The translations under genes were made by a program, and so were the position numbers. A stretch of 64,000 bases of DNA from Heliocidaris tuberculata (Eukaryota > Echinodermata > Echinoidea > Camarodonta > Echinometridae). Position 1 is the stretch's first letter. The number at the start of each line of letters is the position of its first letter. The DNA lies in NCBI GenBank assembly GCA_025618425.1, contig CM046841.1, positions 7,039,068 through 7,103,067 of the forward strand, given 5' to 3'. This document shows, piece after piece, positions 57,609 to 64,000 of the stretch. The notes beneath the pieces were generated by a model that saw only the letters and a list, made by a program, of their open reading frames with translations, did not search any database and was not told where the DNA came from.

Positions 57609-58461
57609 ATATATTTTTAAAAAATATGTCCATACATGTATGTTGGATTATTAATGACGTCGAGAGGCTCCAGCCGAAATGAAACATTTTCAGTGCGTCC
57701 CACTTATATTGCCACTTGTGTTTATATATCATGTTAATCAACAATTTTTGACCTTTTCTCGGGGTCTTTATCAAGTCGACTGACATTTATGACGATCATA
57801 AAATTGAATACAAAGTTTCGTAGGGAGAGAACCATTGATCAAGTTGTTTTCTATGGAATACTCTTCCTCGAGAGATTAGAAATAGTAAATAACTTGAAGA
57901 GTTCTTTAATAATCTAAAAACGTATCTGTTTGATTTGGCCTATAATTAAATTGCTTCCTTCATTCTATACTACTCATGTTGTACTTTTGTGTAAGTGCTT
58001 TTTTTATGTGATGTCATCTGTTGCACTAGTGGGCCTTGAGCATTTGATTTCAAGTGGATTTGGCGCCTTAAAGTCTTAAATTATTATCAATAATACTTCC
58101 TCAGCGTTTCCGATGTAATGGGCATATAGTTTATATGTTTATAAGATACCTGACGCTTAGTCTTGGAAACCTTGGAGTTCAATAATCCTTTCCATGTTAT
58201 GCGTATGATATCTTAACAACTTATGACGTAAAGTGGAGTATTTTTAACACTCACTTCATACTTAACTTAAGAAGTTAATTGCCATCATGCATGGGTTAGC
58301 CTTTTGGCAAAGAAGAAGAGGAAAAAAAAAAGCGTCAATATTTGTAATGGTTCTTTGGAAGTGTGTCAAAATAAAATGAAAATAAATTAAACATACCAAA
58401 AGTTTGCTAAAACAAACAAACAAAAATATTGCTTGAATGAGTGAAGCAGGGGACTTCAAGA

Positions 58462-58732
58462 GGGGTAACCTCGCTAGTCATATAAGGATAGCTATTCATA
58501 TTAAAGGACCACTTATTCATAAGGACCGCTATCCATAACGCGTGACTAAATGAATAGCGGTTTTGTATGAATAGCGGTCCTTGTGAATAGCGAGCAAACC
58601 ATAGACAAATTACCTCGCTATTCATAAGGACCACTATTCATAACTATTCATAAGGGCCGCTATTCATAAGGTGTGTTAAATGAATAGCGGTTTTCTATGA
58701 ATAGCGGTCCTTGTGAATAGCGAGCGGACCCG
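58462..58732. mobile_element. Iterated CGCTATTCAT element, copy 2 (8-bp TSD)
   Basis: 271 bp from GGGGTAACCTCGC to GCGAGCGGACCCG, flanked by exact CTTCAAGA repeats (58454-58461, 58733-58740). Inverted with respect to copy 1 at 10093-10334. Interior consists of forward and reverse CGCTATTCATAAGGACC-like words, with ACGCGTGACTAAATGAATAG between. Confidence 0.8.
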
Positions 58733-60041
58733 CTTCAAGAAATGTTCTCACCTTAAAAAAAGAAGAATTATCGGTTCATTTCTACCACTCAAAGACTGCC
58801 AGATCTTAGAACAAATGAAAATGAAAGGATTATGGGGGGGGGGGGGGAGGGGTATGTCCTTCCCCTTCGAATGTTTTGTTTTTTAAAGAAATGGGAATAT
58901 GAGGAAGAGGGAGAGAGACAGAGAGAGAGAGACAGAGAGAGGGAGAGGAAGAGAGGTGGAGAAAGAATGTGACTAAATTACGATAATATATATACGTCTC
59001 TTTCCACACTCCGGGTCCCTTCCGTTTATGTTTGCCTTGCTGTCTCACATGAGACCAGTGCCCCCCTCCCCCTCCCCCCCTCCATGACATGTCCCCTTGA
59101 TGACTGGACCCTATTTACGCTACTCATTCTAGCCGGACTGTTCCAAACCCCTTTAATCACACCCTATCATTTAGTCGTCATTCAAAAAATACCCAAGGGA
59201 ATTTCAATATAAAGTACTATGTTTGTATTTCGCTTCCGTGCTCCATAAATTATAAATTCATATAAAATCTTAGTAGCTACTAAATAATTTCTCTGAACGT
59301 AAACGACATTGCGAGAATCATGATTTAAAAAGCGAAATGGAATACAATTAAACTTCGACGAAATCGTGAGAAAATCATGTTGTTTCGAGAACACACGTTC
59401 TATCTGGCAGAAAATTCGCTTTACATTTCCATGGCAACCGAAGTTATCAAATTCCCTGGTGATTTGATCGTGGAAACGGTTCTAAATGAGCTCTATGCGA
59501 TCGATCATCACATAGCGATTACAATCAGAACTTGGCATACTTGAAAGCTCTGAAGTTTGCCCCACGCATCGCGCAGACTATACCAGAAGATAACCTCTTG
59601 TGTGTGACCGCCGTGCTAGGTCTTTACAATACACTCAATGTAAACTAACTTGTTGCCAAACTGGTAGTACGAGCGTGACTGGGTAGATCTCGTTATCTTG
59701 CTCTTTACTTCATTTGTCGGGAATGTTATAGATTCGCGACACTTTTCTGGTTGGATAACTTGACAGGATTTAACGTTTCAGATCAATTAAGATTTTGTGG
59801 AGTTTTGATATTAAAATATGGTTTTTTCATAACAGACGAAACGCGACGTTTGGAAAGTTTGGAATGAATGATTTCATTTGGAGTCAAGTACAGTGGTATT
59901 ATCTTTTATGATGGGGTTTTTATGCAGACGATCGGATTGTTTATAACCGCTGCGGGGATCCGACTTCAAGTTCCATCAACATGCTCAAATAAGTTTGATG
60001 CAACTTTTGATTGTGATTATTCATTATCTATGTTAATGTAG

Positions 60042-60242
60042 GACCAGAGGAAATATTGGGCACATAGCAACATGTCTGACTCTGTGTCCGTCCATTCAAG
60101 TGTAAGTGGTGGTGGGGCTCCACAGCCTACACCAACCTACAGCCGTTTGCTGGCCCTAAGCCTCCGGGGAGAATGGGGCAGCGTGGAGACCCTGCTACGA
60201 GCCGTGGAGAAGGGCGACCCAGAGATAACAATAACAGATGAG
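60042..60242 (+). CDS. N-terminal exon of an ankyrin protein, TRPN-like
   Basis: The frame is open from an AG acceptor at 60040-60041 to a GTAGGT donor at 60243; an ATG at 60072 could instead be the start, giving 57 codons. The sequence is Ser/Gly/Pro-rich, then YSRLLALSLRGEWGSVETLL and VEKGDPEITITDE. The L-A-x4-EW-x2-hydrophobic-E-x2-L pattern resembles the segment before the first ankyrin repeat of TRPN/NOMPC mechanosensory channels as I recall it; the following exon should supply the repeats but lies outside or unseen. Other ankyrin proteins remain possible. Donor phase is 0. Confidence 0.6.
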
Positions 60243-61500
60243 GTAGGTCTTGTGGGTAGAATATGTCTCTGTTTGCCCCCTGGATGGGAGAGAAAAGATA
60301 AAGATGTCGAGTTTGATAGATTTGAAGTATGATGACTTTCATTTTTATATTTTATTTCATAGTTTGAAACTATAAAAGGAAGATTTCATTAATAGTGAAT
60401 AAACTTGTTAATAATATGAATCCTAAATGGAAGGTGAGACTGAGTGCTTGAGAGGTACATGAAGATAATAAAAGTGATATTTTTTTATGATGAAGAATTT
60501 ATTTTGCATGCCTTTCCTGGCCCAAGTAGTTTTAAATGTAGGGTATATTAAAAAAAAGATACTCTGTTTGAATTTAATTCAGTTTATATTTATGTATTTC
60601 AATTGATTTCTGCTTGACAAACTTTGATTTTACTTTGAATTTGATAATAGTTGAACTTGGTTTGGTTTGAAGACAGTAAACCATATATTTTTCATCATTT
60701 TTTCAATGGTTTTTTAACATTGTTTTCATTTGTCAAAATGCAAACTTTTATCTGTCTTCATGCATTGTCAGTTAAAAAAAGGTCTATTGTCTTTTTTTCA
60801 TTGTAGTAGAGCATAACTGAATGAGGCTTGTTCTTTTTTGTGTTCAAATAATTAGTTTTACTTCATTTCATTAATGTTTATACATTTTTATCATGAGCAC
60901 ATGGTAGTGTATTGGCCTAATTAACAATTCTATATTTTTCCATTTCTCCTATTTCTATTATGCTTGTAATCATATCTTTCATTGATTTGTCACCATACAT
61001 TTCACCACCATTTTCCAAGCATTCTAAAGCTGTCCTTAGATTGCTGGTAATGTTTCATCTTCTTTGGCATTCTTTCATATTACCTGCTGAGAATCAGAAG
61101 GGTATTAAGACTAACCCAATGTCACTGTGAAGATTCACCATCATTTTCAATCAAGTTACTTGATTATTTTTTGTCCTTCTTAATAATGATGAAAATCAAC
61201 CCCATTTGTAGATGTAGGCTGAGATTAATATATAAATAATCAAAGTAATTCTTTTCATTGTTTTAAAGGAGCAACAGGAGTCATAAAGAGACCGACAATT
61301 ATCAAAATTTTCATTTATCAAAATTTTCATTCGTCAAAATTTTGGTACACTTAAGTTAATGCCCTTTTTGTTCTCAGCATGTGATATGATGCCATTCCTC
61401 TCCAAATATAAACTGGTGGCATACATAATTTTGTTTTTTAAATTGTAACATAATTTATTGCATGATAAACAAACATAATTAAACCCCAGTGAAGACAGTG

Positions 61501-61726
61501 TAATAGACCGCTTCGGTAATGTATGCAAATTTTATACATACCTTTCAAACAAAGGTTGTTCTTGACAACCTGAAAGCTTGCCGGACATAGCAACAGATAA
61601 TGTATGCAAACTGGATTCCAAGCATTGAGGCTCATTTATAAAAAGCAGGTTAATGGAATAGCTCGTCACTAGTTGCTCAGAGAATTATGTGCATAAATTT
61701 GTATACATTACAGAAGCGGTCTATTG
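61501..61726. mobile_element. CAATAGACC MITE, copy 2
   Basis: TAATAGACCGCTTCGGTAATGTAT at the left, and ATACATTACAGAAGCGGTCTATTG at the right, are inverted ends. Interior AGGTTGTTCTTGACAACCTGAAAGCTTG relates it to copy 1 (47871-48084). Confidence 0.75.
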
Positions 61727-61946
61727 ACTGCATGAAATTCACCCTAGTGTTCCACATTATGCTAATATGTCCCAAATGTACCCACCATTGGACTGTATTT
61801 TGTCTAACCCTCGTGTAAGCCTATGAATACTGAAGTAAAAAAAAAGTCTTTTAAATACATCATTGATTGTCAGTGGCTTAACAGGAATTTTGAATAGTGT
61901 GAAAGATCATCATATTAGATTATTAGTGACTCCAGTGATACACTCT

Positions 61947-62125
61947 CTAAAAACAAAAATTGAGTGATCACTGACGTCACTCCCCGGGGGAATGAAAATA
62001 GAGTGAAACTCCACTCTTTTCCTTTTAGAGAACACTCGATAGTCACTCGATATTCACTCCTAAAAAAGTGATCACTGATGTGACTCCCGAGGAGCGAAAA
62101 CATAGTGAAAATTCACTTTTTTTTT
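61947..62125. repeat. Duplicated ACTC block with CRE-like sites
   Basis: Two related units: AGTGATCACTGACGTCACTC...CACTCTTTT and AGTGATCACTGATGTGACTC...TTCACTTTTT. The first has a full TGACGTCA. Probably a MITE with TCTAAAAA-type ends. Confidence 0.5.
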
Positions 62126-63419
62126 TAGATAGTAAGAACTACTCCATAAGAATGCAAATCATTAGCTAAAATATCAAAGAGAGTCATTTATTTCAATGAC
62201 TAAACAGGTATGAGAATATAGCAAATAATGTATAATATGCATTCCTATGAAATGATTCTGTTAGCTTGAAATGAAAATTATCTCTGCACCTCTCTATAAT
62301 TACTTATAGCAGCCTTTCAAATGAGGAAATTTTAGAGGTCATCAGTAGTTTCATTTTTCTGTCATTTGTATTGTGCAGACAATGATGATTTGTTCATTTT
62401 TTCCCCTTTACCCCCTGTTTAGACTGCCTAAATTCATTGTATATCTGCATGAGAATCGTATCTAGCTATATGATAATTAATTCAATCATATAAAGAAGCG
62501 GCATATAACGGAAGTTGCAAAACGCATTATTTAGCATCATTTCAAATGAAAACTCGATAAAGAATCAGCATCCCCTTGCAGTCTGAACATCGTATGGTAC
62601 AAGAATCTTATAACAGGGTGGGGCTTATTGTGTGTGCACTGATGTGACCAATCAGCTGTAATATCATATGTTCCATCGCTGTCCTTGACGTAACCTGATA
62701 CAAACCATATGGTGTCAGCTGCATGACTTCCCCAATACCTGTTTCTTTACATGTATTTGATGTTGTAGTCTGAACACTCCTTTTGCTAATCAGATTCTTT
62801 AGACAATGTTTCTAAATACGAATCTTGTATAACTTTCCTATAGTCTGAACAAGCTATTAAAAAAGAATGCATTGTAGAAACTTTTTTCAAACATAGTGCA
62901 ATGGATATGGCTTTGTTTCAATTCTTAAAATCCTCAAGTTTTCTTATTTGTGATTAGTTGCTCATTGATAGTGGTGTTTAAAATGAAAAGTAGGTAAACC
63001 TTCAACAGTTATTGCTATTGATATGACCTGACATAAAGCTTCTGTTGGACAGAACCTTTACATGTATGTCAGGTCATATATCTTTAATTCCAAAGAACTA
63101 GCAAAATTCTAGATCAAAATGATTAGAATTTCAGTATGTTTGGATCCATCACATGTGTAATTATTGCTTGATATCACCTTATAGTTACTCTTATGTGTTT
63201 AATTGTATCCTATTACTGCCAAATACCATCACAATATTTTTGTGATTACTGCCAAAGTTGCTCTCCCTATAAGTCACACTAAAACTTAAAGGGGAAGTCC
63301 ACCCTGGATAAAAAAAGTTGATGGAAGGTTTGAGGAAAAATCTGATAACAAATAAGAAAGTTATGAATTTTTATAGTTGTAATCAATCAATTAAAAATCG
63401 GCAACCCTCTGTTGTATTG

Positions 63420-63712
63420 TTGTAGAGGTGTCGTGGTTTAGTGGATACGTCACCGGACTGTGGATCTCATGGTTCGCGGTTCGAGTCCCACCGCCGCACT
63501 AATGTCCTTTGGCAAGACATTAATCTACATTTGCCACTCTCCACCCAGGTGTAGTAAATGGGTACCTGGTAGGAATTTATTCCTTGAATGCTTTCAGCGC
63601 CTTACAGGGCAGCTGGGCTAAAGCCAGGGTAATAATACTACTTCGGCGCTTAGAAACATTGTATTAAGCGCAATATAAATGTTATGTATTATTATTATTA
63701 TTATTATTTGAG
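63420..63712 (+). mobile_element. tRNA-derived SINE
   Basis: A tRNA-like head GTCGTGGTTTAGTGGATACG (A box) and GGTTCGAGTCC (B box) spaced as in a tRNA promoter, followed by a body with GGGTAATAATACTACTTCGGCGC and TTAAGCGCAATATAAATGTTA, ending in (ATT)n. The head is not a full tRNA cloverleaf with CCA context, so a SINE, not a tRNA gene. Confidence 0.85.
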
Positions 63713-64000
63713 CACCTCTTCCATTCCCTTTGTACTGAAAACATTCATTGCATTTATATATACATCTTCTGGATTTTTGATGAAGGAATATATCTATTTC
63801 ATTCAGCGGGTGTGAACCATACGTGCAATGATTATATTTACTGTGCATGTATCATTAGATGTTTTCTTTAGAGAAAATAGAAATTCATGAAGTTTTTTAT
63901 ACATGTAGTACAGAACAAATGGAAGAGGTGCTCGATACATACATGTTCATGACAAAGTTACCAATTTGTGTTTCTCATGTTTTTTCTGCTTTTAATAAAA

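Larger units (their letters stand above)
52086..60041 (+). other. Long intron or intergenic region
   Basis: Nearly 8 kb with no supported gene. Holds poly-A and poly-T runs (52.57, 53.73, 54.54, 55.23, 56.45 kb), a foldback MITE (54704-54898), CCA, TC and TCTG microsatellites (57.35-57.61 kb), a LINE/SINE-like 3' relic near 57.9-58.07 kb, and the iterated element at 58462-58732. Confidence 0.5.
60243..64000 (+). other. Intron after the ankyrin-type exon
   Basis: No further exon was found. Contains the CAATAGACC-type MITE (61501-61726), a duplicated ACTC-rich block (61947-62125) and a tRNA-derived SINE (63420-63710). Confidence 0.5.

Noticed and set aside
57472..57786. 104-codon ORF rich in Arg, Glu, Asp and Thr
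   Set aside because: Its C-terminal half is the TC/TCTG microsatellite read in frame.
63428..63500. Free-standing tRNA gene
   Set aside because: A and B boxes are present but the body and ATT tail that follow show a SINE.

Overview
The window looks like animal nuclear DNA from a marine invertebrate, most likely an echinoderm such as a sea urchin. It is AT-rich and intron-rich, full of ACATGTA motifs, CT and poly-G tracts, small inverted-repeat transposons, a two-ORF LINE and a tRNA-derived SINE. The organism is inferred from this style, not from a matched gene. No bacterial features, CRISPR arrays, rRNA or free-standing tRNA genes were seen.

Host genes are few. (1) 3912-5276 (-): a 454-codon uninterrupted ORF for a basic, Ser-rich protein with a KVTF (PP1-docking-like) motif; unrecognised. 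(2) 12092-23810 (-): a seven-exon C2H2 zinc-finger gene rebuilt from splice sites. All its introns are phase 1. It encodes about 552 aa: an acidic N-terminus, a row of duplicated ~150-nt exons, and one finger exon. Decayed copies of the acidic exon and of the finger exon lie inside or beside the gene. (3) 44779-45092 (-): a first exon of an unrecognised gene; a decayed relative lies at 24473-24724. (4) 50928-52085 (+): a disordered-protein exon ending in a GTAAGT donor. (5) 60042-60242 (+): an ankyrin-protein N-terminal exon that recalls TRPN/NOMPC. Exons 4 and 5 can be joined in phase 0 and may be one gene.

Mobile DNA dominates. About 25.55-30.31 kb is a nearly intact non-LTR retrotransposon: coiled-coil ORF1 with one apparent 1-nt insertion, intact 1006-aa endonuclease/reverse transcriptase ORF2, and a TTGAAC-type tail. 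The most notable object is at 34073-44646: a 10.6-kb DNA transposon with ~75-85-bp inverted ends and two convergent genes. The left gene is a THAP + DDE (DDE_Tnp_4-like) transposase. The right is a three-exon gene for a predicted 608-aa SAP + SWIM zinc finger + YqaJ (lambda-exonuclease-like) protein. This layout fits the ISL2EU superfamily as I recall it. The element carries a 1-nt frameshift between THAP and DDE, a near-perfect 420-bp tandem duplication at the first exon/intron border of the nuclease gene, several nested small elements, and a 25-bp perfect hairpin between the two genes.

The rest is intergenic or intronic DNA with many small inverted-repeat elements. One family is built almost wholly from a repeated CGCTATTCATAAGGACCG-like word. 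It occurs twice, each copy flanked by a different clean 8-bp target duplication. Other families have TTAA duplications, CAATAGACC ends, or long foldback arms. Three evenly spaced CRE (TGACGTCA) sites sit in a small tandem repeat at 49.4-49.6 kb.
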